DNA of 34,963 nt from CAZXDS01 sp964639525 (GTDB taxonomy: Bacteria > Bacteroidota > Ignavibacteria > Ignavibacteriales > Melioribacteraceae), in NCBI GenBank assembly GCA_964639525.1, contig CAZXDS010000010.1, positions 1 through 34,963 of the forward strand, given 5' to 3'. Within the stretch, counting starts at the first letter, position 1. The number at the start of each line of letters is the position of its first letter. This document shows positions 1-10,835 of the stretch, piece after piece. The position numbers and the translations under genes were made by a program. Below the pieces are notes generated by a model. It saw nothing but the letters and a program-made list of their open reading frames with translations. It was not told where the DNA came from and ran no database searches.

Positions 1-3000
1 GGCAGAAATATCGCTAACCCGAATAAGGGCTGATGTTGTTGGGATATTATTTACAAGCCAAGAGAAAGAATTTGCTGACGCAGTAACCGGAGAATTTATA
101 GTAAACCAATTTGCACCAAGATCAGTTGATAGTTCTATTTTAATATTGTTTACATTACTGCTGCTGTTCCACAAAATATTTGTTACTGTATTTGCCTGCA
201 GCGATTCCCCGCCGTTTGGTGAAAGTAAATCCAATTTTCTAATTGAAAAATCCAAATCGCTGCTATCTCTAATTATTAAGTTTTCAGAATCAATAATTTT
301 AATTCTTGAATTATCACTTGATATATTTGAAGGAACAACCCACTGATATGACAATAAGGAAGCATCATAGTTGTTTACAATGCTAATCCAATTAGCCCCG
401 CTGTCAAGTGAATAATAAATATTAACAAAATTAACCGCAGTTCCGTTTACCCAAGTAATATCTGCTGTTTTTCCGGCTTGAATGTACTCGTTGCCATTGG
501 GAGAGATTAAGCTGAAACCTGCTTGATATATATTAAATGTCCCGCTTGTATCAACAATTGAATTATTGCTGCTATTTTTAATCAATAATTTAGAATTTGT
601 ACTATTTAATGTTGAAGGAATTTGCCAATCATAATTTCCCGAACCTGCCGCCACATTGTTTTGAATTGCATTCCAATTTGTTCCGTTATCAGTACTATAA
701 GATAAATCTACTTGAGAAATATCGGGACTGCTGTGCCATTTTATATTTAAATTTGAACCTGCGATAATATTTTCACCACCGAACGGCTGTGTAAACTTTA
801 AGCGACTTATTGTAAATATGGCATTGCTTGTGTCAATTATTTGATTGTTAGAAGCTGCATCAACAACTTTAACCAACATTGAATTTGATTCAATATCCGG
901 TATTGTCCAATTGTAATTATTAGAAGTAATCACATTTGATATTATATTATTCCAATTAGTACCGGAATCCGTGGAATAGTAAATATCAACATTAGTTACA
1001 TTCGAACTGTTGTTCCATATTATGGTATGACTTGTTCCACTTTGCCAATCTTCGCTACCGTTTGGTGTGGTTAAATCAAGTTGTGCAATTCTAAACGTTC
1101 CATCAGAACTATCACTTAAAACGGGACCTACTTGACTACTAATTCTTATTCTTGAGTTGTTAGTATTTATGTTTGGAACTGTCCATGCATAAACACCAGT
1201 CGATGCTGTTACATTATTTGCAATTGTTTGCCAACTCCCGGAATTTGTTAAATATTCCAATTTTAATGTAGATATTTCTGTTCCTGTTGCCCACCTAATA
1301 TTATAAATACTGCCTGATTTTAAACTTTCGCCCCCATTTGGTAAAGTAACTGCAAGTGTTGTAATTGTAAAATTGTTATCACTAATATCAAACAAAGTGT
1401 TTGCGGATTCAAAATCACTTACTTTTATAAGCACAGTTGAAGAAGAAATAAATGGAACATTCCAAGTATAACTTTTCAATCCTGCATTCAAGTTTGCTGC
1501 AATAGAAGTCCAGCTTGTCCCATTGTTAGATGAATAAGCAATATCAATATCGCTTATATTATTTGAATTGCTCCATGTGATATTTGAAGTAGTTCCGGTT
1601 GTTAAATATTCACCTCCGTTAGGACTTGTTATTGTGATGGTTCCAACTCTGAATTGTGCGGATGAAATAGAATTAATATTCAAATTTGAAGCATCACTAA
1701 TACGTATAAGACCGTTATTAGTAACAACGTTGCTTGGAATATTCCAAACAAAACTTCCGGTTGATGCAGGAACTGAAGGAGCAATAAAACTCCAAGTATT
1801 TCCACCGTCAGTTGTAAATTCAATTGAAATATTATTTACAAAACTACTATTCCAGGTAACGGTTGTCGGAGTTCCGGCATTTAAATATTTACTCCCATCC
1901 GGAGATAATAACTGCAAACCTGATATTGTAAATAAACCGCTTTCACTGTTTATTGACCTATCGGCAGATTTTAGAATTCTAATTATTGCTTGATTTGTAG
2001 GTGTATTTGGTATGTCCCACGCAAGAAAACCTGAAATTCCAGAAAAATTTGTTAAAATTGCATTCCAACTTGTCCCACCGTTAGAAGAATATTCCAAATC
2101 AATACTTTGTATGGAAGAATCACCTTGCCAAATTATAATTGTTTTGCCTCCTGCAAGCAATTGCTCCCCACCAGAAGGTGAAGTTAAAACTAATGATGAA
2201 ATTGTAAAAACCGCATTACTGACTGAAACAAATGAATTATTATTTGAATCTTCTATTTTAATTAAAGCAGAGCTTGTCGTAATACCTGTAGGAATTGCCC
2301 AATCAAATGAATTTAATGCAGCACTATAATTTTGTGCTAATAAATTCCATGAGTTTCCATTATCAATTGAATAATACAAATTAACTTGTAGAACATTACC
2401 GCTTTCCCATAAAATTGATTGTGTAGTTCCTGTTTGCCAATTTTCACCACCATTCGGACTTAATAAATTCAGTTGAACAATTGTGAATAAATTGCTTTCT
2501 TTAAACTGAGATGCATTATTTGAACTAACAACTCTAATCTTTGCTTGTGTTGTGCTGATATTCGCCGGGATGCTCCAATTGTATTGACTATTTCCATTGG
2601 AAACGTTTAGACCGGAAATAATATTGTTCCACGATGCACCATTATCAGTAGAATAATCCAAGTCAACTAAATTGATATTAAGAGTACCAAATAATATTTG
2701 ATGTGTGGTATTTGCCTGCCAATTTTCACTACCGATTGGTGAGGTTAATTCTAAACTACTAATAGTAAATGAACTATTACTCGAATCACGAACTGTTGTA
2801 TTGTTAACATCAATAATTCTTATAAGAGAGTTATTATTTGCTATCCCTGATGGAACTGTCCACAAGTAAGAACCTGTAGCAGCTAAAGCATTTCCTGTTA
2901 TACTATTCCACGAATTTCCATTATCAATAGAATAGTCAATACTAATACTCGATATTATACTTCCCGCATTCCACGAAATTATTTGGGAAAAACCTTCGAG

Positions 3001-6000
3001 CCAATTTTCGTTACCAACTGGCGAAAGCAAGTTCAAATATGAAGCACTGAGCAGACCGCTTTCATCTATAATAGCAAGGTTTGAAGCTGCATCGGAAACC
3101 CTTAATTTCAAACTACTTGTAGAAATTGAACTCGGAATTGTCCAATTGTAACTGCCTGCCGAAGCTATCGCGGATGTAGTAATATTTGCCCAACTGGTTC
3201 CACCGTTGGTTGAGTAATCAATAGTAATATTATCAACACTATTTGCGTTTTGCCAATTAATATCAGTTGATTTTCCGGATTGTAAAAATGTTCCGACAGC
3301 AGGCGAAAGGAATTTAACCCACCCGAAATTAATGTTTGTATCGCTTGAATCTTTTACTTCGGAATTTGAAACATCTGTTATTTTAATTAGCCCTAATTTG
3401 GATGACAGCGTTGAAGGAATAACCCAATTATAAAATCCGGTTGCCGCAGAAGCCGAAGAAGAAATAATATTCCAAGTATTTCCATTATCAATAGAATATT
3501 GAATATTTAAGTTGGTAATATTTGAACTTGTCCAGGTAATCTTTTGTGTAGAACCGCTTTCCCAGTACTCATTGCCGTTTGGGGAAGTTAATTGAAGTGA
3601 ATTTATTATAAACAAACCTGAGGAATCTGCAATTGTAGAATTTGTATTTGCATCCGAAACTTTAACACGAGCCTGCGTTGTTGAAATTCCCGTAGGAATT
3701 GTCCAAATATAACTGCCCAATGAAGCATTATAACTGCTTGAAATTACATTCCAATTTAAGTTATCCGTTGTATATTCAATTTTTACATTTGTTAAACTTG
3801 TGCTTGCATTCCATATAATATTTTTAATCGAGCCGGATTCCCAAGTTGCACCTGTTGAAGGATTTGTTATTGAAATATTTCCAATAATAAAATCAGTTCC
3901 GCTCGAATCAAACACGCTGTTATTATTTGAGTCCGAAATTCTAACCCTTGAATTGTTAGAAGAAATATTTGGTACTGTCCAATTAAAACTGCCTAATGAA
4001 GCTGATACGGCAGAGGTAATATTTGACCAGGTAACACCTGAATCCGAACTGTAATCAATACTTAAATTACTTATATTTCCTGATGCCCAGGTTATAGGGA
4101 TGATACTTCCTGAGTTTATTCCTTCGCCTCCAACCGGAAAAGTTAAACTTAATTGTTCAATCGAAAAAGTATTATCACTTTTGTCGGTAATAAAAGGATT
4201 TCCGGAATCAGATATTCGTATAATTCCATTTGTAGTAGTTGAGTTAGGAACCGTATATGAAAAACTATTTGAACTTGCCGCAATTCCGGATGCTAAATTA
4301 TTCCAAGTTAATCCGTTATCTAATGAATAATCAATATTAATATTATTTACAAATGAAGAAGTGCATGTGATATTATCTGAAGAACCCGCTTGAAGAATTT
4401 CACCTCCGTTTGGTAAGGTAACTGTAATATTCGAGATTGTAAAGTTTGAATTACTCATGTCAAATATATTACTATTATTTGAGTCGAAAATTAAAATTGT
4501 TCCGGAAGAAGTAGGTGCATTTGGTACTGTCCATATTAATTTTTCAACACTTGCATTAACATTATTGGCAATCACGTGCCAATTCGTTCCATTATCAGTT
4601 GAATATGCAAGATTAACTGTACTGATTGATGCAATATTATTCCATGTAATAGTAACAAGAGAATCTACTTGAAAACGTTCTCCTCCGTTTGGTGCGGTTA
4701 GTTGTATGCTTCCAATTGAAAATGTTGCGTCAGAAGTATCAATTATCGAAGTATTAGCAGCAGCAATTATTCTAATTAAACCGCTTGAAGTCGGATTATT
4801 CGGAACGGTCCAACCGTAACTTTGCTGAGCAGCGTTTATTCCGCTCGCAATTGTGCTCCATGATGTACCGTTGTTAGCACTAAATTCCAAATTTATGTTT
4901 GTAATACTGCTGTTAGAAATCCAGTTTATTGTTTGTGTACTGTTTACAACAAAGTTTTCACCGCCATTCGGTGAAGTTAAATTGAGTACGCTAATCACAA
5001 AATTATTATTACTTTGGTCAGTAATATTTGCAGCAGGATTATCAGCATCGCTGATTTTAATCAGTGCGTTTCTTGTTGGAGTATTTGGAACTAACCAATT
5101 ATACAAACCTGTTGCTGCCGGTGCTGACGAAACAACAGTATTCCATACAAGTCCATTATTAGTTGAATATTCAATTTTTACATTGTTAACATTCCCGCTT
5201 TGCCAAGTAATAGCAGTGCTGCTGTCAACAAGAAAATATTCACCGCCGTTTGGTGAAGTTAGCTGCAAATTTTCTATACTAAATACCATATTTGAAGTAT
5301 CTTTTATATTCGGATAAACTGCGTTAGTAACTCTTACTAAAGCGCTCGAAGTAGGAGTATTTGGAATTGTCCAACTAAAAGAACTTAATGGCGATAAATC
5401 AGATGCCAAAATATTCCAAGAGATACCATTATTTGTGGAATAATCTAAATTTACATTTTCATTTAGAAATGATAGTCCATAAATTATATTTTGCACCCAG
5501 CCTACTTGGAATATTTCATTCCCATTTGGAAAATTAACACCTATTGATTCAATAATAAATCGTGAGTTAGTTACATTAGAATACTCGGGATTATCAACAT
5601 CTGAAATCCTAAATCTTGCATTAATAGTTTCACCGGTAACCGAGGCAACAGGTGTCCATATAAAACTATTTGCGGATGCAGAAATAACAGTTACAGGAAT
5701 ATAGGACAATCCGCCGTTCGGACTAAATTCAATTTTAACAATGTCAACAAAGTTAGAAGTCCAAGTAATTGGTAACGGCGTGCCAGGCAGGTAACCCTCA
5801 ATTACATTTTGGGATGTAAGTTGCAAATTAGCCACTATAAAAGAAGCATCACTTGAATCGGCAATTCCCAATCCATCAGAATCATAAACACGTATTATTG
5901 CATTATTGGATGATATTGAAGAAGGGACACTCCAAACATAACTACCAACTAATGCAGTCAAAGAAGTAGCAATATTGCTGAATGTTGTTCCGCCGTCCAA

Positions 6001-7899
6001 AGAATATTGCAGATTAACAGTACTTATGCTGTTTGAAGCATTCCAAAGAATATTATAAAAAGAACTTCCAGCAAATATTTTTTCTCCACCGTTTGGGGAT
6101 ATTATTGAAACATTCCCAATTTTAAAATTAGATGCACTTGAGCTTTTAGCTGAAACAGTCGGATCACTAATTTCAATTCTCATTTGATTCGAGCTTATAG
6201 TATTGGGAACATCCCACACATATAAACCTGATGAAGCATCCAAAGAACTTGCAATATTTGTCCAGCTTGCACCGGCATCAGTAGAATAATTAATGAATAT
6301 TTGAGTAACTTCGGAACTATTTGTCCAAGTAATATTATGTGATGTTCCGGCTGTCCACAATTCTCCGCCAATGGGAGAAGTTAACCGTAAAGAACTAATT
6401 GAAAAAGAATTACTCACATCAGAAATTGCCAAACCTGTATTCACAACACTTATTCTGATATTGATATTAGAAGCTGATAAACTCAATGGTATTAACCAAG
6501 TATAGTCCCCTGTTTGTCCGTTTGCGGATGATGTAATAGTCGTATAATTACTACCATCTGTTGTATATTCTATTTTAATATTATTAATTCCAACCGTTGC
6601 ATTCCATAAAATATGATAAATACTACCACTCTGTAATGTCTCACCAGCCGTTGGTTGTGTAATATTTAATTGTCCGATAGTAAACACATTGTTGCTTACG
6701 TCAAATTGTGTCGGCTCGGTATCGTTCGATATTCTTATTAAAGCTTGATCTGTTGGTAAGTTCGGTACGGTTAAATTATAATTTCCGGTTGCAGCAGCAA
6801 TTCCGGAAATTAAAGTTCGTGCCCAAGTTGAACCGTTATCCGTTGATAATTCTATAGTTACATTTCCTGTTAAATTAGTTATCCAGGTAATTGAAGCACC
6901 CGAACCAATCTCCCAACCATCATTTCCGTTTGGGTTAGAAACAGAAATTGAATTGATTGTAAATTTATTATCACTTTCGTCAAAAACATTTGAAGCATCA
7001 GCATCAACCAATTTAACAAGTGCTTCACTTGTTGGAACTGATGGAACTGTCCATGAAATATTCTGCGAAGAAGCGGAAACAGTAGTGTCAGAATTCCACG
7101 TTAAGCCATTATCTATTGAATATAAAATATTAATGTTACTCACCGTACTGCTGCTCCAAGTTAATAACTGTTGGCTTCCTCCAAACCATACTTCGCCTCC
7201 GTTTGGTGTTAATACTTGTAGAAAACTTATACTAAATTCGGAACTGATTGCTGAAATAACATCCGGGATATTTGAATCTTTAATTCTAATAAAGACAGTA
7301 GAAGCTGGTGTATTTGGAACAAACCAAGAATATAAACCAGTGCTTGCATCAATATTATCTGCAATAGAAATCCATCCAATTCTATCAACCGAATATTCCA
7401 AGTTCACTGTGGATATATCCGACGAAGCAGACCACAAAATATTTATATTTTTATTTACCTGAAATTTTGTTCCGGCTGTGGGTGAAAGTATTTCCAATTT
7501 ACTTAAAGTAAAAACATTGTTGCTAATATCTGAAACGGTTGCATCGGAAACATCAAATATTTTAATTAGTGCTTGTATTGAGGGACTATATAAATTTGAA
7601 CTAATGTCCCAAGAATAAGAACCTACACTAGCATTTTGAGATGCAACAATTGTTTGCCAGCTTGTTCCGTTATCAGTAGATAATTGTATTCTTATTGTAC
7701 TTACTCCGCTGCTTGTCCAAGTTATATTATGAGTCGAATTAAGAAGCCATACTTCTCCATTGTTCGGTGCAGTTACTGCAATAGATTTTGGCGGCGGAGC
7801 AAATCCATAATTTTTATTCTTATTAATATCTGCAAAACTACTTGAGTTAAACACAGCAAATAATAAAATTGTAAGCAATATGTGATTTTTTTTATTCAA
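1..7899 (-). CDS. Giant secreted Ig-like repeat protein (Kre9/KNH-type repeats), 3' end outside window
   Basis: The minus-strand frame is open from the TTG at 7899 to the window edge, about 2633 codons; I checked the frame at 7899, 3600 and 60. The N-terminus is a signal peptide (KK, then LLTILLFAVF, ending SSSFA). After it come about 28 tandem repeats of about 93 aa, 27 complete and one cut by the edge. Each starts near a SPNGGE-like motif (plus-strand positions about 7757, 7477, 7199, 6928 and so on to 213, every ~280 bp) and carries ITWTSS, a YSTDNG.SW core, a SY.W.VPN turn and an IRISDA strand. This matches the bacterial Kre9/KNH-like Ig domain (PF10342 type). Repeats are diverged, S/T/N-rich and almost Cys-free. 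The TTG lies 18 nt after the previous stop, in frame with it; ATT at 7911 is the only other candidate. No SD is seen. As last visible gene of the GldL/M-like operon it is probably a surface adhesin or filament (inference). A C-terminal sorting domain, if any, lies outside the window. Confidence 0.88.
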   Translation of the reverse strand, partial: MNKKNHILLTILLFAVFNSSSFADINKNKNYGFAPPPKSIAVTAPNNGEVWLLNSTHNITWTSSGVSTIRIQLSTDNGTSWQTIVASQNASVGSYSWDISSNLYSPSIQALIKIFDVSDATVSDISNNVFTLSKLEILSPTAGTKFQVNKNINILWSASSDISTVNLEYSVDRIGWISIADNIDASTGLYSWFVPNTPASTVFIRIKDSNIPDVISAISSEFSISFLQVLTPNGGEVWFGGSQQLLTWSSSTVSNINILYSIDNGLTWNSDTTVSASSQNISWTVPSVPTSEALVKLVDADASNVFDESDNKFTINSISVSNPNGNDGWEIGSGASITWITNLTGNVTIELSTDNGSTWARTLISGIAAATGNYNLTVPNLPTDQALIRISNDTEPTQFDVSNNVFTIGQLNITQPTAGETLQSGSIYHILWNATVGINNIKIEYTTDGSNYTTITSSANGQTGDYTWLIPLSLSASNINIRISVVNTGLAISDVSNSFSISSLRLTSPIGGELWTAGTSHNITWTNSSEVTQIFINYSTDAGASWTNIASSLDASSGLYVWDVPNTISSNQMRIEISDPTVSAKSSSASNFKIGNVSIISPNGGEKIFAGSSFYNILWNASNSISTVNLQYSLDGGTTFSNIATSLTALVGSYVWSVPSSISSNNAIIRVYDSDGLGIADSSDASFIVANLQLTSQNVIEGYLPGTPLPITWTSNFVDIVKIEFSPNGGLSYIPVTVISASANSFIWTPVASVTGETINARFRISDVDNPEYSNVTNSRFIIESIGVNFPNGNEIFQVGWVQNIIYGLSFLNENVNLDYSTNNGISWNILASDLSPLSSFSWTIPNTPTSSALVRVTNAVYPNIKDTSNMVFSIENLQLTSPNGGEYFLVDSSTAITWQSGNVNNVKIEYSTNNGLVWNTVVSSAPAATGLYNWLVPNTPTRNALIKISDADNPAANITDQSNNNFVISVLNLTSPNGGENFVVNSTQTINWISNSSITNINLEFSANNGTSWSTIASGINAAQQSYGWTVPNNPTSSGLIRIIAAANTSIIDTSDATFSIGSIQLTAPNGGERFQVDSLVTITWNNIASISTVNLAYSTDNGTNWHVIANNVNASVEKLIWTVPNAPTSSGTILIFDSNNSNIFDMSNSNFTISNITVTLPNGGEILQAGSSDNITCTSSFVNNINIDYSLDNGLTWNNLASGIAASSNSFSYTVPNSTTTNGIIRISDSGNPFITDKSDNTFSIEQLSLTFPVGGEGINSGSIIPITWASGNISNLSIDYSSDSGVTWSNITSAVSASLGSFNWTVPNISSNNSRVRISDSNNNSVFDSSGTDFIIGNISITNPSTGATWESGSIKNIIWNASTSLTNVKIEYTTDNLNWNVISSSYNASLGSYIWTIPTGISTTQARVKVSDANTNSTIADSSGLFIINSLQLTSPNGNEYWESGSTQKITWTSSNITNLNIQYSIDNGNTWNIISSSASAATGFYNWVIPSTLSSKLGLIKITDVSNSEVKDSSDTNINFGWVKFLSPAVGTFLQSGKSTDINWQNANSVDNITIDYSTNGGTSWANITTSAIASAGSYNWTIPSSISTSSLKLRVSDAASNLAIIDESGLLSASYLNLLSPVGNENWLEGFSQIISWNAGSIISSISIDYSIDNGNSWNSITGNALAATGSYLWTVPSGIANNNSLIRIIDVNNTTVRDSSNSSFTISSLELTSPIGSENWQANTTHQILFGTLNINLVDLDYSTDNGASWNNIISGLNVSNGNSQYNWSIPANISTTQAKIRVVSSNNASQFKESNLFTIVQLNLLSPNGGENWQTGTTQSILWESGNVLQVNLYYSIDNGNSWNLLAQNYSAALNSFDWAIPTGITTSSALIKIEDSNNNSFVSVSNAVFTISSLVLTSPSGGEQLLAGGKTIIIWQGDSSIQSIDLEYSSNGGTSWNAILTNFSGISGFLAWDIPNTPTNQAIIRILKSADRSINSESGLFTISGLQLLSPDGSKYLNAGTPTTVTWNSSFVNNISIEFTTDGGNTWSFIAPSVPASTGSFVWNIPSNVVTNNGLIRISDASNLNINSISSAQFRVGTITITSPNGGEYLTTGTTSNITWSNSNNISDIDIAYSSNNGTSWTSIAANLNAGLKSYTWNVPFISSSTVLIKVSDFESANTLFDISDNNFTITTLAVTLPNGGESLKSGSIYNIRWATGTEISTLKLEYLTNSGSWQTIANNVTASTGVYAWTVPNINTNNSRIRISSQVGPVLSDSSDGTFRIAQLDLTTPNGSEDWQSGTSHTIIWNNSSNVTNVDIYYSTDSGTNWNNIISNVITSNNYNWTIPDIESNSMLVKVVDAASNNQIIDTSNAIFTISRLKFTQPFGGENIIAGSNLNIKWHSSPDISQVDLSYSTDNGTNWNAIQNNVAAGSGNYDWQIPSTLNSTNSKLLIKNSSNNSIVDTSGTFNIYQAGFSLISPNGNEYIQAGKTADITWVNGTAVNFVNIYYSLDSGANWISIVNNYDASLLSYQWVVPSNISSDNSRIKIIDSENLIIRDSSDLDFSIRKLDLLSPNGGESLQANTVTNILWNSSSNVNNIKIELSTDLGANWFTINSPVTASANSFSWLVNNIPTTSALIRVSDISA

Positions 7900-7917
7900 A
7901 GTATTGTTAATGTGGTT

Positions 7918-9312
7918 CTAATAATTTATTCTTATAATTGGTGAAAAAACTATGTAATTATCCAATCTGTAAAATGGTAAAGATTTTGTGTTAAATTTAA
8001 ACGATTGGTAAAATGAGAAATCAATTCCGATTGTGTTGCTTAGCATAAAATGAGCTTTAATGCCGGCATAACCATAACCTTTGTTAAAAACATAATTTAC
8101 ATCAAAACTTAAATCGTGTTGTAGTAATCCTTTGCTAGTAGAAAGACCGATTTCTGTATTAATTACATTATCAAATTTACTGCTAACTTGCGGTTCCAAA
8201 TCCTGCAGATTATCTTTAAGCGGGTCATAAAAATAATGATAAACATCAAAAGACGAAACTCCCAAACCAGCGTGAAGCCAACCAAAATCCATTAAGTTCA
8301 TTATATCACGATAATCAAAAAATAAACTGAAATAATTTCTATTTGAATAAAATTGAGAGACATAATCAAAACCAAAATCTTTTGTTTTAAATTCGGTAAT
8401 AGAAAACATACCGGAGATAGATAATTTTATTCTTTTAAACTTTTCGCCAATGAATTTGAAAGGATAACCTTCCAAGCCAGCATAAACATTTGTTCCCGTA
8501 TGAAATAACCTCTGTCCAAAAGGATCTTTATTAAAATCAAATGTAATTTGTCGTGCCGGAACCCCAATACCAATATCAAATGTGTAGGAATTATATGCTT
8601 CGTTATTTAAGAGATAATCGATATACGCTATTTTAAGACCAATCATATAATCGGGATAATACCAACCTGGAAAAGCAATTCTATCATTACCCCATTTCCC
8701 CATAAAATATACAAGATATTTATTCTTCGATTTTGTAGTCATTCCCCAAAACATAAGTACAGGATTTGTGATATGGAAGTAGATATCATAATTATATGCT
8801 AACTTATTATCGAAATAGCTTTTTGTTAAATCATTATGCGCATAAAATTGCTTTTTTAAATTATTATACAAAACCTCACCGAGTATTTCTCGAAGATAAA
8901 TATTATCATTTACTGAATCAAAAAAGTAATCAGCTTCGGAAGTATCTAATTTTGATTCAGTAAAAAATCGTAATTTTTCAATTTCACCGTCATAATATCT
9001 TTTACGCAATTCTATAAAAACATCACCCGAATAAATATCTTTAGTTTTTTCTTTTAACATTTTAAGAGAAGGTTTCTTCCCGTCTAACTTAAGCGCATTT
9101 TTTACAATAAATCGATTATAAATTTCCCGCACAAAAATCGGGTCAGTAATAACCCACTTATTTTTAAGATCATTAAAGGCAGTCGTGTTGTATTCCAAAT
9201 TACGATATATAAGATTTAACCTTTGAGTTTTAACAGTATCCTTTGTGTTCTGCGACAAACACAAAGATGAAATAAAAACAAAAAACAATATGGATATAGT
9301 AGTTATTTTCAT
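7918..9312 (-). CDS. Exported, probable outer-membrane beta-barrel protein, family B copy 2
   Basis: Function not recognised. 464 aa from the ATG at 9312, which gives a clean signal peptide (MKITTISILFFVFISSLCLSQ). A longer reading from 9384 would put 24 charged residues before it and overlap the upstream gene, so I reject it. The N-terminal half (to about residue 130) is soluble-looking, with the motif EYNTTAFNDLKNKWV, then NRFIV.NAL and an RKRYYD segment. The C-terminal ~300 residues alternate aromatic and polar residues like a beta-barrel and end in SPIIRINY. It is a clear paralogue of 10836-12206: same start motif, MFW, KNKYLV, G.WG, NFADFG/MDFGW, EIG.S..GL.QH and the same last eight residues. 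The gap to the upstream A-family gene is 4 nt. Co-transcription with the GldL/M-like genes suggests an envelope part of that machine. I looked for GldN and PorP/SprF resemblance and saw none convincing. Confidence 0.8.
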   Translation of the reverse strand: MKITTISILFFVFISSLCLSQNTKDTVKTQRLNLIYRNLEYNTTAFNDLKNKWVITDPIFVREIYNRFIVKNALKLDGKKPSLKMLKEKTKDIYSGDVFIELRKRYYDGEIEKLRFFTESKLDTSEADYFFDSVNDNIYLREILGEVLYNNLKKQFYAHNDLTKSYFDNKLAYNYDIYFHITNPVLMFWGMTTKSKNKYLVYFMGKWGNDRIAFPGWYYPDYMIGLKIAYIDYLLNNEAYNSYTFDIGIGVPARQITFDFNKDPFGQRLFHTGTNVYAGLEGYPFKFIGEKFKRIKLSISGMFSITEFKTKDFGFDYVSQFYSNRNYFSLFFDYRDIMNLMDFGWLHAGLGVSSFDVYHYFYDPLKDNLQDLEPQVSSKFDNVINTEIGLSTSKGLLQHDLSFDVNYVFNKGYGYAGIKAHFMLSNTIGIDFSFYQSFKFNTKSLPFYRLDNYIVFSPIIRINY

Positions 9313-9316
9313 TTGT

Positions 9317-10810
9317 TTAAAATCCGAATCTGTATCTAAGTCCAACCATTGTACTTCCGTTATTTTCCCATGGACGCTGAGCACGATAAATTGGTTTTGA
9401 AATATAGTCTATTTCAAATCTTATTGAGCTGTACGGTTTAATTTCAATAAACTTTAACCAAAAACCTAAAGAAATAATATTATCAAACCACTTAAACTTT
9501 GCAGAAAATAATTCATTCCCTTTCGGCACAAAATTCAAGAAAAATTTTACGACCGGTTGAATTTGATTGTATGCCGTACTTGTTTGAATACCATTATGGT
9601 ACACTGCTTTCACAACATTATACCTTCCAATACCTATATCTGCTCGGAAACGTAATGTTAATTTTTCATTAGTGTTCCAATAAAAAGACATTGTGTTTTC
9701 CCATTGAGTAAAACTAAAATAAGCAGTAGAGCTATCCGAAGGTCCGAAAGTAACATATGGATTTTCAACATCAGTTGTGCCTGTTGAATAATAAAAATTA
9801 AAAAACGGTAAACCGTAAGCTCTTGTAATACTTGCCGCAACAATAATACCTGGACCGACATTCAATTTTGGAGCATCAGTAAATATATTGGGAATGGTTG
9901 TACTAAGTGAACTAGTGTTAATTCTAAAACGACCAAGTAACCTTGCATCGATTAAAAAATCATCATAAAGATTTTGATAATCCTGCGATAAACTAATCAA
10001 AGTTCTAATTCCTGTACTCATTGTCATTGATTGCCAAGGCAGTATATTCAAAACATCATCTGAAAAGTTAATTTCAGCACTAATGCGACTAAACCCGAAA
10101 TTCATAAACTTATGGTAGAAAGTTAATCCCCCAGTACTAATATCGAGTTGAAACGGTGGTTCGTTATCACTGTTTCTTCTGCGTCGCACAATACTTTTGT
10201 TTTTTAAAATCGGTTTCGGATAACCATGAGTATTATTTACCCAAGCATAATTTAGAAAGTCTTGATTGTTCTTCCCTGAAATTCCGCGACTCTTGTTCAC
10301 CTTTTTATCAACTTTTATTCCAAGCAATGATTGTGGATTTTGTTCGTCCAAACTATTTTGGACTATTTTATAAATTTGTTCATATTTATTTCTATCATTA
10401 AAATATAGTTCTTGAATATCTTTGAAATTTAGAACAACAGTTGTGTCTAAACTCGATTCTTCAGAGATATCATTAAAAAACCCTGTTTGTCCTCCGGCAG
10501 ATTTATCAACTTCTTTTCTCACTTCCAACAGAATCAAAGAATCAGTCTCAACCGTTTCCATCAAAAAAACGAAATAATAAACAATGCCTTCGCCAGAAGT
10601 GAAATTAAATACTTTGTTGCTGCCTAATTTGGGAATATCAACAATCTTTTGTAACTCGGGTGATTTTGAATCAATACTAATATCATAGATATTTAGATAT
10701 TGTTTATCTTTATCCAACTTATCTTCAATTCTTTTATACATTTTGTCCACAACTTGCCCGTATAGAAAAAGTGGAATGAATAATAAAAATAATGTATAAA
10801 TAATTTTCAT
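9317..10810 (-). CDS. Exported, probable outer-membrane beta-barrel protein, family A copy 2
   Basis: Function not recognised. 497 aa with a signal peptide (MKIIYTLFLLFIPLFLYGQ). Residues 20-180 form an N-terminal domain. A linker follows with SRGISGKNNQDFLNYAWVNN and a basic stretch (VRRRRN). The C-terminal ~280 residues are rich in alternating aromatic strands and end in MVGLRYRFGF, with the terminal Phe typical of outer-membrane barrels. It is a paralogue of 12208-13725. Shared blocks are DFLNYA..NN.H, FYHKFM/LSHKFMDF, the VLNLLP-T.S.G.RT region, YFSF.Q.E..MSFYWN...KLT.RFR.DIG, and QR.WE.NG near the end. It sits 4 nt before its B partner and 25 nt after the previous B gene, so it is the first gene of the second A-B cassette. 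Outer-membrane location is inferred from composition and ending, not from a named family. Confidence 0.8.
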   Translation of the reverse strand: MKIIYTLFLLFIPLFLYGQVVDKMYKRIEDKLDKDKQYLNIYDISIDSKSPELQKIVDIPKLGSNKVFNFTSGEGIVYYFVFLMETVETDSLILLEVRKEVDKSAGGQTGFFNDISEESSLDTTVVLNFKDIQELYFNDRNKYEQIYKIVQNSLDEQNPQSLLGIKVDKKVNKSRGISGKNNQDFLNYAWVNNTHGYPKPILKNKSIVRRRRNSDNEPPFQLDISTGGLTFYHKFMNFGFSRISAEINFSDDVLNILPWQSMTMSTGIRTLISLSQDYQNLYDDFLIDARLLGRFRINTSSLSTTIPNIFTDAPKLNVGPGIIVAASITRAYGLPFFNFYYSTGTTDVENPYVTFGPSDSSTAYFSFTQWENTMSFYWNTNEKLTLRFRADIGIGRYNVVKAVYHNGIQTSTAYNQIQPVVKFFLNFVPKGNELFSAKFKWFDNIISLGFWLKFIEIKPYSSIRFEIDYISKPIYRAQRPWENNGSTMVGLRYRFGF

Positions 10811-10835
10811 AAATTAAGTTGTTGTTAAATGATTA

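Noticed and set aside
146..7462. Several plus-strand ORFs of 66-169 codons
   Set aside because: They lie antisense to the continuous minus-strand repeat gene, repeat with its 280-bp period and show no family motif.
7918..9384. Longer start (9384) for family B copy 2
   Set aside because: It overlaps the upstream gene and puts charged residues before an obvious signal peptide that starts at 9312.
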